A DNA stretch of 38,067 nucleotides from Acidobacteriota bacterium (GCA_019510535.1 JAEKKE010000077.1:1-38067), one strand, 5' to 3'. Shown: positions 19,036 through 29,170, counted from the first letter of the stretch. Notes: generated by a model from the letters alone, not told the origin. Numbers and translations: made by a program.

Positions 19036-21302
19036 TTATCTTGTCTTCCATTTGCCGCCGAGGGCGGCGAGCTTTTCTTCCATCGTCTGCGGTGGAGCAG
19101 GAGCAGCGGGGCGCGGCTTCCCTGCTGGAGGTCTGGCTCCGCCGGATGTCCGATTCGGTCCGTTTGCGCTGGGGGCTGCACTTCCATTCTTAACCTTCGG
19201 CCCGGCAGGAGCCTCAAGCTGCTTGATCGAGAGCGAGATACGGCGTGTCTTCTCGTCCGCTCCCAGCACCTTGACCTTCACAATCTGTCCGGTCTTCACG
19301 GCTTCATGAGGATCTTTGATGAACTTATTCGAAAGCTCGCTGATGTGAACCAGGCCATCCTGGTGCACGCCAACATCGACAAACGCGCCAAACTTGGTGA
19401 CATTGGTGACGACACCTTCCAGCACCATGCCCTCTTGCAGATCGCTCAACTCGTTGACACCCTCAGCAAAGCTGGGGGCGACAAACTTCTCGCGCGGATC
19501 GCGTCCGGGCTTGCGCAGTTCTTCGAGGATGTCGTTCAGTGTGAATGCTCCCGCATCGAGACGCGAGCGATCGACTTTCTCCAGCAACTGCGGATTCTTG
19601 ATGACATGCTCGATCGGTGTTCGGATCGCCGAAGCAATCTGCTCTACGACCCGATAGGTCTCCGGGTGCACCGCAGTCGAGTCCAGAGGATTCACACTTT
19701 GCCGTTGTTGTCGCGGTGGCTCACGATGCTCTGTGCCGTACGCTCGCTGATTCCGGAGACATAACGCAGCAGGGTCCATGAAGCTGTGTTCAGATCAACG
19801 CCAACGCGGTTCACGCAGCTCTCAATCGTATGCTCCAGCGACTCCTGCAGCGCCTTCTGGTCGACATCGTGTTGATACTGACCGACGCCGATCGCCTTGG
19901 GATCAACTTTCACCAGCTCAGAGAGAGGGTCCTGTAGACGGCGCGCAATCGAGATGGCTCCACGCACCGTCAGATCGAGGTCAGGAAACTCCTGCCGCGC
20001 AACGTCCGATGCGGAGTAAACGCTGGCTCCGCTCTCACTGACCGTAACGGAGAAGACAGTGCTCAGGTGATGTTCGCGAAGGAACTCACGCACAAACTGA
20101 TCGGTCTCGCGCGATGCGGTTCCATTGCCAATGGCGATGGCGCGCACGTTGTGTCCCTTCAGCAGAGCCGCGACCTTCTGCTTGGCCTGTTCCACCTGGG
20201 CTTTTCCGGTGTGCGGATACATCACATCATGCGCCAGGAACTTGCCAGTCTCATCGACGACGGCAAGCTTGCAGCCGGTGCGCAGGCCGGGATCGATACC
20301 GAGCACAGCAAGCGGACCAGCCGGCGGGGCCAGCAGGAGATGATGCAGATTCTCGCGGAAGACCTCGATTGCCTCCTTATCGGAACGGCGCTTCAACTCC
20401 AGGCGAATCTCGCTCTGGATCGATGACTTCATCAGACGCGTCCAGGCATCTTCCAGCGCGAGGGTCACGTGCGACGTCCAGTCTCCCTGGTCGCGCAGAA
20501 CGCGTGCCCGCAACAAAGCCAGAATGCGCTCCTGATCGCTTTCGATCAGGAAGTAAAGCACACCCTCTTCTTCACCGCGGCGGACCGCCAGCATGCGGTG
20601 CGACGGAATCGTCTTCACCGGCTCGCGGTACTCGTAGTACATCTTGAACTTTTCCTGGGGATCCTTCGGAGCATCGCCTTCAAGCTCCATCACCTTACGC
20701 GAGACGATGATGCCCTCATCGAACAGGACCTGACGAAGTTCCTTACGCAGATCGGCGTCTTCGCTAATGCGTTCGGCAACGATGTGACGAGCGCCTTCCA
20801 ATGCAGCTTCCACATCGGCAACACCTTTCTCTGCATCGACGAAGGAGGCGGCGAGAGTGACGAGATCCTGCTCGCCACGCTGCTGGGCCCACAGATACTC
20901 TGCCAGCGGCTCTAGCCCGGCCTCGCGTGCAATGGTTGCCTTGGTACGGCGCTTCGGGCGGTAAGGGAGATAGAGGTCCTCGAGCTCGCTCTTATCCATC
21001 GCGGCCTCGATACGGGCCTTGAGATCGTCAGTGAGCTTGCCCTGCTCCGCAATGGAGGCCAGAATCGTCTCCCGGCGGGAGACCAGCTCACGGAAGTAGG
21101 TCACACGCTCTTCGATCGAACGGATCTGTACTTCATCGAGGTTGCCAGTGGCCTCCTTACGGTAGCGGGCGATAAACGGAACAGTACCGCCATCGTCCAG
21201 CAGTTCGATCACAGCCACAAGGCTGCGCAGCGGAACATTCAGTTCGTTGGAGATGTGTTGCAACAGGGAAAGAGCCAGCGCGGGAAACTTCGATTCAGCC
21301 AT
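19036..21302 (-). pseudogene. tex: tex (RNA-binding S1 transcription accessory protein) split into two ORFs by a probable deletion and frameshift
   Basis: ORF 19692..21302 carries the Tex N-terminus through ...LNTASWTLLRYVSGISERTAQSIVSHRDNNGKV*. ORF 19036..19779 resumes at NPLDSTAVHPETYRVVEQ and has the C-terminal S1 domain. The HhH segment that normally lies between them is missing. Confidence 0.85.
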
Positions 21303-21378
21303 AGTCCTCGACTGATCTTAAAGGAAGTTGCCGTGAGGAAATGTTGGGATCAAAGCTCGACGCAAAAAGATGTTACTA

Positions 21379-21489
21379 GAGCATTTTCCTGTCGCTGGGT
21401 ATCCCGAGAAAAGCGTGCAGCGGCGTTTTCATTGCGGAAAACGCCCATAGATGCACGAGCCCTGCACTACACCTACAGGAAAAATGCTC
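21379..21489. repeat. 111-bp TIR element, copy B
   Basis: GAGCATTTTCCTGT (21379-21392) / ACAGGAAAAATGCTC (21475-21489), inner GGCGTTTTCattGCGGAAAACGCC, flanked by TA on both sides. Confidence 0.9.
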
Positions 21490-22307
21490 TATGGATCGCG
21501 ATATTCACGGCGCTTGAGCTCGCGAACTGCAACTTCGTGTCCCTGCTCAGCAGCCTTTTTTGTCCAATAGCGGGACTGCACGTAGTCATGCTCGACACCC
21601 TGTCCGATGGCATAGAGATGCGCGAGCTGGAACTGGGCCTCGGCGTTGCCCTGATCGGCTGCCCTGCGATACCACGTTGCCGCCTGCGAATAGCTCTGCG
21701 GAACTCCCTGGCCAAAGTAGTAAAGGCCAGCCAGCCGCTCCTGGGCTTCCGGAAAGTTCTGTGTGGCCGCCAGACGATACCAATGGGCAGCTTCAGCGTT
21801 GCTTTGCGAAACGCCCTCCCCTTTCTGATACATCAGGCCGAGGTTGTATTGTGCCCAGGCAAGATTGCTATAAGCCGCGCGCTGACACCATGCAAAGGCC
21901 TCCGCGAAGTCTCCAGCGGAGTAATAACGAAAAGAGAGATTGGCCTGTGCGTAGGCATGACCCTGCTCCGCAGCTTTACGTTCCCACACGGCCGCCTCTC
22001 CATTGTCCTGTGGAAGCCCCTGGCCTTCGTCGTACATGGTGCTGAGCAGATACTGTGACTCAGCATGGCCCTGTTCGGCGGCAAGGCGAAAACCAACTGC
22101 GGCTTCAGTGAAGTTGCCAGCCTTGTAAGCAATGATGCCCTGCTGGTAGTGAGGATTCGCGGCTGCACTGGCAGCATCACGACGGCCACGGGCAATCAGG
22201 CCGGAGCGCGTGGAATGCAGCGACAGCGCAGCTCCGGTGGGGACGTGTTGCAAACCGCCTTTGGTCTTATCTTCCATAAGCATTGATCTGACGGTTGACA
22301 AACTCAA
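21489..22307 (-). CDS. Sel1-repeat (SLR/TPR-like) protein
   Basis: At least five repeats of the GxAEAQxxLAxLYxxGxGVxxxxxxAxxWxxxAAEQGH type. The actual start may be the internal Met at 22277 or 22283. Confidence 0.9.
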   Translation of the reverse strand: MSLSTVRSMLMEDKTKGGLQHVPTGAALSLHSTRSGLIARGRRDAASAAANPHYQQGIIAYKAGNFTEAAVGFRLAAEQGHAESQYLLSTMYDEGQGLPQDNGEAAVWERKAAEQGHAYAQANLSFRYYSAGDFAEAFAWCQRAAYSNLAWAQYNLGLMYQKGEGVSQSNAEAAHWYRLAATQNFPEAQERLAGLYYFGQGVPQSYSQAATWYRRAADQGNAEAQFQLAHLYAIGQGVEHDYVQSRYWTKKAAEQGHEVAVRELKRREYRDP

Positions 22308-23049
22308 AGCGATACTTGGCGTCGGCGATCTGCTCCTGAAGGCTGGTGGCCAGCTCCGTCAGTAGATCGCGATGCTCGCTGGCTGCATTCTCAGCGTCGA
22401 GGAATAGTTGAGCAATCTCACTGGCGAGCAGCGTGTGCCGTTCTGCTTCCAGGGCGGAGATATCGCGCTCCGCGTGCTGGATCTGACGGCTGATGCGAAG
22501 GAGTTCTGATGCAGCGTCTTCGCCGGCGATGGCTGCATTGATCTCGCGATGGTCGTCAAGCATGCGCTGCAGGGTTTCGGTATCGCCGCGGCGATAGGCC
22601 TGGTTGGCACGAGCCATCAGCAAGGTGAAGTGTTGCTGCTCGGCATCATCGCGGGCGAAGTCCGGATGGATACGTTTGGCGACATCGCGAAAAAGGGTCT
22701 TGAGATTGGGCGGCGGATCGAACTCTTCCGCCTCGCGCGCCGCACCGAATGCAGCATCGTGTGTTTCCTGCGCTCGCTGGCGAGCCTCCTGGGCGCGTTG
22801 GCGGGCTGCATCCGAGTCATACAGGGAAACTTCGCGCTCAGCGATGCGCGCCTCCAGATCATCCAGCTCGGCGTAAAGAATGCCAACCTGGCGAAGATAG
22901 CGGCCTTCGAAGGCCTTGAGCTGGGCACGGAGCTGCGCCAGCTCAGATTCGCACTCGGCCAGCCTGACGCGAACACCGGCAAGCTGCTCGCGTCTGTCGA
23001 GCAGTGCGGCGGCGTCTGGAGTTTGCTGGAGGATGATTTCGGCAGACAT
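22267..23049 (-). CDS. Coiled-coil protein with a J-domain-like segment
   Basis: LKTLFRDVAKRIHPDFARDDAEQQHFTLLMARANQAYRRGD contains HPD in J-domain context; coiled-coil regions on both sides; overlaps the Sel1 gene. Confidence 0.7.
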   Translation of the reverse strand: MSAEIILQQTPDAAALLDRREQLAGVRVRLAECESELAQLRAQLKAFEGRYLRQVGILYAELDDLEARIAEREVSLYDSDAARQRAQEARQRAQETHDAAFGAAREAEEFDPPPNLKTLFRDVAKRIHPDFARDDAEQQHFTLLMARANQAYRRGDTETLQRMLDDHREINAAIAGEDAASELLRISRQIQHAERDISALEAERHTLLASEIAQLFLDAENAASEHRDLLTELATSLQEQIADAKYRFEFVNRQINAYGR

Positions 23050-23150
23050 GCAGGTTCCGCGTGCGGAACTTCCAGTTTATCGCCATACGCCACTTTTCTC
23101 TCCTAACCGGCTCAACCGCCGCTTGTCTAAGAGCCACGGGAGAGACGACG

Positions 23151-24235
23151 ATGCCACGTTTGCTGCTGCTGGGAGCGATCCTGTTTATGACGCCATGCCT
23201 TATGGCGCAGGCGACGAAGGCGGATGAGGTCATCCAAAAGGCGATCGCCGCCATGGGTGGCATCGAGAAGATCCATGCTCTCCACAGCCTTATCTATCGC
23301 GGGTTTCATTACGAAGGCAGCTATCAGCAGGAGTACGTGCAGACCAAGACGTCAAGCTCGGTAATGGTGCGCATGCGTCCGGGATTACGCCTCGTAGGGT
23401 GCAGACCGGAGATTCCTGGCTGCCACAGGCAGTGGAGCAGAATCGTCGAAGGCTTCGATGGCCTGCGCGGATGGGAGCTCAACTGGCCGAAGCAACGGCT
23501 GGTGCGCACCGTCAATAAGGCCGAACATGCCCTGCACTGCGGAGCCGCCTTCGACTATCTCTTCATCGACTACAAGGAACGAGGCTTCCATGCCGCCTAC
23601 CTCGGAACGCAGCACGTTCTTGGCATGGATGTCGAAACCATTCAGATTGACAGGCCGGATTGCGGATCGGGCATGCTCTACTACTTCGATCCGCAGACCT
23701 ATGACATTCGCATGACGCGGGCTAAGCTTCCGATTCACGCGCGTGGTGATGCCGTCGACACCGTCGCTGTTTATACGAAAAACCTGGAAGCGTGGAGTGG
23801 ACCTCCATCGAAGCAAATACGCTCAACGATCCTGGAATCTTTCAGGCGCCGGAGGTTCACCCCTCGGGAATAACAGCCGTTGTCCTGAAGATGCTGGAGC
23901 AGGCAAACCATGACACTCCGAGCCAGATGATGGCAACCTACATCGGCTTTCGTCATGGCGCCGAAGGCAAAGATGCCGACGTGGTCTATGACATGAACTG
24001 GCTAGGATACGAGCTTTTGAAGGTCGACAAATACAGCCACGCCTTACCCGTATTTCTTCAGATCGTGCGCGAGAATCCGCAATCAGCGGATGCCTACGAC
24101 AACCTCGGGGAAGCCTATCTCCAGAAGAAGGATCGCAAAAGTGCAATTGCCGCCTTCGAACAGGCTTTGAAGCTGGGAGCAAAAGGAGACGCCGTTCAGC
24201 AAAAGCTGGACCGCCTGCGCAAAGGAGAACGTTAG
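23151..24235 (+). pseudogene. Secreted TPR-containing hypothetical protein, frame-disrupted
   Basis: First frame runs MPRLLLLGAILFMTPCLMAQA...DAVDTVAVYTKN then drifts to a stop at 23873. A different frame continues GSVEWTSIEANTLNDPGIFQAPEVHPSGI... with a TPR (SADAYDNLGEAYLQKKDRKSAIAAFEQALKLG) to 24235. Confidence 0.7.
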
Positions 24236-24307
24236 AAGATCAGTCGGTGACATCTCCCCGCAGCGCGATATCTATAATGACCGCACACGCCACCTTTGGC
24301 CACCAGA

Positions 24308-24862
24308 ATGGAGAAGCCTGTGCGGAAACGACTGATACTGTCCTTGCTCTGCTTTACGATCGCGGCATTTGCCGGAACAGCAACGCAGGTCTACAACTAC
24401 CGTCTGAAGACGATCGATGGGGAGCCGACCTCGCTGGCGAAGTACAAGGGCAAGGTTCTATTGGTCGTGAATGTGGCAAGCGCATGCGGATTTACGCCGC
24501 AGTACACCGCACTGGAAGCCATCTACGAGAAGTACAAGGACAAGGGACTGGTTGTCGTTGGTGTTCCAGCCAACAACTTCGCTAACCAGGAGTCCGGTAC
24601 AGAGGCTGAGATCAAGACCTTCTGCAACCGCAAGTACCACGTAACCTTCCCGATGATGTCGAAGGTTTCGGTTGTCGGCGCCGATCAGACGCCGCTCTAT
24701 CACTATCTGACAGACAAGGCGGCAAATCCCGCTGTCGGTGGAGATATCAAATGGAACTTCACCAAGTTCCTGATCGCACGCAATGGGACACCGGTGAACC
24801 GCTTCGAGCCGGCAATCAAGCCGGACTCGCCGGAAGTGATCAAGCCATTGAGAATGAGCTGA
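24308..24862 (+). CDS. Glutathione peroxidase family protein, exported
   Basis: VVNVASACGFTPQYTALEAIYEKYKDKGLVVVGVPANNFANQESGT, IKWNFTKFLI; N-terminal signal peptide. Start among 24296/24308/24320 is uncertain. Confidence 0.92.
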   Translation: MEKPVRKRLILSLLCFTIAAFAGTATQVYNYRLKTIDGEPTSLAKYKGKVLLVVNVASACGFTPQYTALEAIYEKYKDKGLVVVGVPANNFANQESGTEAEIKTFCNRKYHVTFPMMSKVSVVGADQTPLYHYLTDKAANPAVGGDIKWNFTKFLIARNGTPVNRFEPAIKPDSPEVIKPLRMS

Positions 24863-24890
24863 ACAGGAAGTAACCGATCTCACGTCAACA

Positions 24891-24916
24891 AAGGCGCCCA
24901 TTGCACTGGGCGCCTT
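24891..24916. terminator. Bidirectional hairpin terminator (GPx / GNAT)
   Basis: AAGGCGCCCA-ttgcac-TGGGCGCCTT followed by TTTGTTT. Confidence 0.87.
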
Positions 24917-24925
24917 TTTGTTTGC

Positions 24926-25591
24926 TCAGATGAGTTCTACTTCTTCCGGAAGCTCTCTCAACATAACGTCGATGCGTGGATCGTCCGCGCTCTGTCCATA
25001 GACATCGACATAGATATTCACCAGCCATTGCCGTAACTCTTCCCGCCGAATAGTACTGACCGCTGGAGCGAGGACCATCATCTCCATCGCCGGCGGCAGT
25101 GTCGCGATGACAGGCGGCATGATCCAGCTAAGGTTGCGCAGCTCGAGCGCTCCCAAGGCGCGATAGAAGTGTTTCCGCTTTGTGCGCAACGACTGATCCG
25201 GGCTCTTGACATTGTCAGATTCCACCTCAAGCAGAAGCGTTACCGGTGGGGCGTTAACCGCCCGGGCGGCGGCAAGGACAATCTGACCACCAATCCCCCG
25301 GCGACGTTGCGACGGCGCAACAGCCATGTACTCCAGCAGCGCCGCGGTGCCGCCGGAAAGTACACGCACAATCGCGAATCCGACTGTTACTTCATTCTCC
25401 GTTGCTAGAAGAAAATAGTACTGTTCCACAGCAAGCATGCGACGCAGTACCGCCACCGGTTTACGTTCGGAGCTTGGGAACGCCTCCTCATAGAGGCTGA
25501 GCAGATCGCTGAACTCCGCTTCAGAAGAGAGCTGAAGGCGCTTCAGCACGAGTCCTGAAGGCTTCGTTTCCGCAACGAGCGATCCAACCAT
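24926..25591 (-). CDS. GNAT-family N-acetyltransferase
   Basis: LLEYMAVAPSQRRRGIGGQIVLAAARAV acetyl-CoA binding motif. Confidence 0.82.
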   Translation of the reverse strand: MVGSLVAETKPSGLVLKRLQLSSEAEFSDLLSLYEEAFPSSERKPVAVLRRMLAVEQYYFLLATENEVTVGFAIVRVLSGGTAALLEYMAVAPSQRRRGIGGQIVLAAARAVNAPPVTLLLEVESDNVKSPDQSLRTKRKHFYRALGALELRNLSWIMPPVIATLPPAMEMMVLAPAVSTIRREELRQWLVNIYVDVYGQSADDPRIDVMLRELPEEVELI

Positions 25592-25671
25592 GCTTTATTT
25601 ATAGCTTCACTGGGCTCCCTTGTGGCGCTTGCTGCTATGTCGACAAATTCGGACGCTGTACGCTCTCGTTG

Positions 25672-25964
25672 CCCCATTCTTCGCGGTTTTACCGCGAAGG
25701 GTGGGGTATCGCGCTTTGCGCGACCGTATTTCCAGCTCTCTAACGACAGCTCCAAAAAGATTGTTTCCCTGCTTGGGAAAGTAAAGACCGGGCCCATGTC
25801 CCCGAGGGACACCACCCCAACGAACAAGTTCGTTGGGAACCCCGGACATGGGGCACCCAGTGCATGGGCTAGACCGACTCATCGGTACCCCCCGTTAGTG
25901 CCTTTAGGAGGCACCTGCAAAGCACAAAGGCCGCACAGAATGTGCGGCCTTGTCTTTAGAAGAC
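25672..25964. repeat. Hairpin-array intergenic region (seven inverted repeats in 293 bp)
   Basis: 25672-25706, 25709-25723, 25764-25780, 25793-25852 (nested, with CCCAACGAAC-AA-GTTCGTTGGG at 25816-25837), 25898-25914, 25927-25951, 25952-25964. Confidence 0.75.
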
Positions 25965-25972
25965 AACAACGA

Positions 25973-28012
25973 CTACGGCTTCGCCGTATTATTCGCCCGG
26001 TCTCCATCAGGAATCCGATGTTCCGGATCGATCGTGACCTCGGCGATCTTCTTCGTCGTTGGCAGAGGCATGTTGTACGTCGCTTTCTGCATCCACGTCT
26101 CCGCCGGCAGCTTGATCTTCAGGTCCGTCCCGTCGTCGTACTTCACCTGCACCCACACGGGCAGAACCAACTGTCCGTTCTGCTCCATGGTGACATGGGC
26201 CCCTTTAGAAGGATCAGCCGGATCGTTGTACTTCAGATCTTTCGCTGCCATATCCATCGTCCAGTTGTTCTCATACCAACCCCGCCAGAAGTAGCTGAGG
26301 TCTTCACCGCCCTCACTCTCCATCTCGCGGAAGAAGTCTGATGGCGTGGGATGCTTGAACGCCCAGTCGTTGATGTACTTGCGGAATGCGCGATCGAAGA
26401 CCTGATGGCCGAGGATCTCTTCGCGCAACAGATAGAGTCCCTCTGCCGACTTGAAGTAGGTGATGGGATGGCGATACTTCTCGCGGATGGCGTCAGAGCG
26501 CATCAGGATGGGCGGAGCCTCCGGATCAGCATTGACCTTGGCGATCTCGTCTGCCGGATATCCGCCGCCGGGAGCATATTCGCCATCGCGCTTCGGACCC
26601 CAGACGCCATGGTTGAACTGGTCAGACTCGTAGATATCGATGAAGGTATTGAAGCCCTCATCCATCCAGGCCTCGCGGCGCTCGTTGGACTGCACCACCA
26701 TCGGAAACCAGGTATGACCGATCTCATGAGCGGTAACGACGAAGAGGCCCTTGCTCTTGGAACGGATACCGTCAAAGACCAGGCCGGGATACTCCATTCC
26801 GGAAGAGAAGCCGGCAACGTTGATACCCGCTGGATATGGGTAGACGTACCAGTCCTGCGAGAAGTGCTCGACGGCATCCTTCAGATACTCGGTGCAACGG
26901 CCCCATCCATCGTCACCGGCGGCCTCTGCGGGATAAAAACTCTCCGCCAGCGAGGTCTTACCGCCAGGAAGGTTGATCTTCGCAGCATCCCAGATGAACG
27001 AAGGCGATGCAGAGAAGACAGCATCACGGGTGTGGTCCATGTGATAGTGCCAGGTGAGCGTGCCATCCTTCTTCGGCCGGCTGGCTGGATCGTGCACCTC
27101 TTCCTGTGTGCGGATGAAGATCGTCTTGTCGCTTGTTGCAGCCTGCTTCAGGCGATCCTGTTGCGTCTTGGTGAGCACTTCCGCGCCGTTCACCAGATAA
27201 CCGGTCCCGGCGACCAGATAGTTCGAGGGCACGGTGACGTAGAAGTCATAATTGCCGAACTCGGTATAGAACTCATTGCCGAGGAAGGGCTGCGTGTCCC
27301 AGCCATGGATGTCGTCATAGACAGCCATCCGTGGATACCACTGCGCGATGTCGTAGATCGGCCCGTCCTTCACATCGTCAACCGAGGTGCGTCCACCCCA
27401 GATGCCCGGCACTGTGTAGTGGTACTTGATCAGGATCTTGATGCTGCTTCCATGCGGCAGCGGTGTAGGCAGATCGATCCGTGCCCGGGTGTCGCTGATC
27501 GCATACTCAGCCTTTACCGCCTTGGCGCCCTTCGCCGTAGAGAGCAGCTCCATCGACTCGAAGACGGTGCCGTCAGTGTTGATACTCTCCGGCCGCTGCC
27601 GGCTACCGCCGGAGAAAGCACGCGAACGGGCATCGGCACGATACGTGTTCTGCTCTACCTGCAGCCATAGGCTATTGAGCGCCACCGGGCTGTTGTTGGT
27701 ATAGGTGATGGTCTCGATATTCGAGAGCGTCTTCGTCCCCGGATCGATGGTCGCGTGCATCTCGTAGTCAGCCGAGTTCTGCCAGTACGCCGGGGTCGGT
27801 GCGCCATCGGCGCCACGATAGCTCGTAACCGGCTGCGGCATGGCATAAGGCGCAAAGGTCTTCAACGGATCGTAGGTGGCGGAACGTCCGCCGGTATCCG
27901 GAATCTGCGGACGGCGGCCTTGCCCCTGGGGCGGCTGAGCGGCCATCATGGCAGCGGAAACAAGAAACGTGGCGACGAGAAAGGCGCGGCGCATAGCACA
28001 CACGTGCGTCAT
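25973..28012 (-). CDS. M1-family metallopeptidase, secreted
   Basis: HEIGHTWFPMVVQSNERREAWMDEGFNTFIDIYE; signal peptide MRRAFLVATFLVSAAMMAAQ. Start at 28012 has AGGAG upstream; the ORF track extends further. Confidence 0.88.
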   Translation of the reverse strand: MTHVCAMRRAFLVATFLVSAAMMAAQPPQGQGRRPQIPDTGGRSATYDPLKTFAPYAMPQPVTSYRGADGAPTPAYWQNSADYEMHATIDPGTKTLSNIETITYTNNSPVALNSLWLQVEQNTYRADARSRAFSGGSRQRPESINTDGTVFESMELLSTAKGAKAVKAEYAISDTRARIDLPTPLPHGSSIKILIKYHYTVPGIWGGRTSVDDVKDGPIYDIAQWYPRMAVYDDIHGWDTQPFLGNEFYTEFGNYDFYVTVPSNYLVAGTGYLVNGAEVLTKTQQDRLKQAATSDKTIFIRTQEEVHDPASRPKKDGTLTWHYHMDHTRDAVFSASPSFIWDAAKINLPGGKTSLAESFYPAEAAGDDGWGRCTEYLKDAVEHFSQDWYVYPYPAGINVAGFSSGMEYPGLVFDGIRSKSKGLFVVTAHEIGHTWFPMVVQSNERREAWMDEGFNTFIDIYESDQFNHGVWGPKRDGEYAPGGGYPADEIAKVNADPEAPPILMRSDAIREKYRHPITYFKSAEGLYLLREEILGHQVFDRAFRKYINDWAFKHPTPSDFFREMESEGGEDLSYFWRGWYENNWTMDMAAKDLKYNDPADPSKGAHVTMEQNGQLVLPVWVQVKYDDGTDLKIKLPAETWMQKATYNMPLPTTKKIAEVTIDPEHRIPDGDRANNTAKP

Positions 28013-28219
28013 GAAATCTCCTGAATCAGAGGTGGCGGTGCGGATTGGGCAGACGAAGGCGCGCGAGTTTTTCCCGCGGGGATCGGGGAGCCGATGGACC
28101 TTCTTTTGCACGTGATGAGAAGACGTCTGGAACGCCGAAAAGGACGCAGCAGCATGATGGATCACCCTTAGCAGAGAAGCCGTTCCTCCTCTGTGTTTCA
28201 CACCAACTAGCAACCGGTT

Positions 28220-28256
28220 TGGGAATCCCTACACCGCATCTACAGGAGAGATGCTC
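28220..28256. repeat. Partial copy of the TIR element (one end only)
   Basis: gggaatccctacaccgcatctacaggagagatgctc matches the right third of copy C; joined to copy C through a single shared TA. Confidence 0.75.
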
Positions 28257-28258
28257 TA

Positions 28259-28370
28259 GAGCATTTCTCCTGTTGCTGGGTAGCCCGGAAGGGGAGTACA
28301 GCGGCGTTTTCATTGCGGAAAACGCCCATCGATACGGAATCCCTACACTACACCTAGAGGAGAAATGCTC
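28259..28370. repeat. 112-bp TIR element, copy C
   Basis: GAGCATTTCTCCTGT / AGAGGAGAAATGCTC (one mismatch), inner GGCGTTTTCattGCGGAAAACGCC, flanked by TA on both sides. Confidence 0.9.
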
Positions 28371-28408
28371 TATCGGAATGACAGAACAGCTCGTCGAGTA
28401 TGAATGCT

Positions 28409-29008
28409 CTAGAGGGCCTCACGAAGTTCGCGATAGGCGGAGACAAGTGCGTTTAGCGAAAACGCCCGGTTCAGGCCGCTGGGATTGGGTAACACCCACA
28501 CCGTGGAGCCGGCAAAGCTGAATGACTGCCGTGCCCATGCAACCGTGGGCTTACGAACGATGGCGCTGATGGCAGGTTTTCCAAGGAATGCGATCACTCG
28601 TGGACGGTAGCACAAAAGTTTCCGCTCCAGCTCCGCGCCGGCGGCTCGCAATTCGCGCGGCGACAGGTCACCGGCGCTAACGGTGGGACGGGCTACCGCG
28701 GCGGTGATGCCATAACCGTATTGCAGCAGAGCGCGGTCCTGCGTCGCAGGGATGAGATGTGGCGTGAAGCCTGCGAGATGAAGCGTCCGCCAGAAGCGGT
28801 TGCTGGGATTGGAGAAGTGATGACCAGCGAGAGCGGCACTCAGAGCAGGATTGATGCCGCAGAACACAGTATCAAGATTCTCCGCCAGGATATCGGGGAG
28901 ATGGGGTGCAGTTTCCGTTGCCGCAGGAAGGTTTGCCAAGCTTTGACTGTATCGCAGACGCAAAGATCCGGATGCTGCAGAAATCGGCTTCGTCAATTTC
29001 TGATGCAA
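28409..29008 (-). CDS. mug: Mismatch-specific uracil/thymine DNA glycosylase (Mug family)
   Basis: VFCGINPALSAALAGHHFSNPSNRFWRTLHLAGF and VWVLPNPSGLN motifs. Confidence 0.9.
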   Translation of the reverse strand: MHQKLTKPISAASGSLRLRYSQSLANLPAATETAPHLPDILAENLDTVFCGINPALSAALAGHHFSNPSNRFWRTLHLAGFTPHLIPATQDRALLQYGYGITAAVARPTVSAGDLSPRELRAAGAELERKLLCYRPRVIAFLGKPAISAIVRKPTVAWARQSFSFAGSTVWVLPNPSGLNRAFSLNALVSAYRELREAL

Positions 29009-29170
29009 ATCAAAGTATCCAGATGACTCCTGCCGCCTGATCGAGCATCCATGAGTTCAGATGCCGTTTTACGCCTCATAAAGAGAGCGTCCCCGATGCG
29101 CCGCGCTGTCACTGGATCGCGGAACACTTCACCCTCTCAAACACGAACATTGCACTGGAGGTGAGTATCG

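Noticed and set aside
25622-26341. 239-aa plus-strand ORF over the hairpin array
   Set aside because: Begins in the palindromic noncoding region and continues antisense into the M1 peptidase; better explained as repeat-derived.
26351-27670. 439-aa plus-strand ORF opposite the M1 metallopeptidase (similarly 6089..7177, 14864..16084, 31826..32920)
   Set aside because: All are mirror-frame ORFs of well-supported genes on the other strand.
28045-28521. 158-aa ORF containing GSPEGEYSGVFIAENAHRYGIPTLHLEEKCS
   Set aside because: This is a translation of the TIR repeat element, not a protein gene; related peptide fragments appear in ORFs over copies A, B and D.
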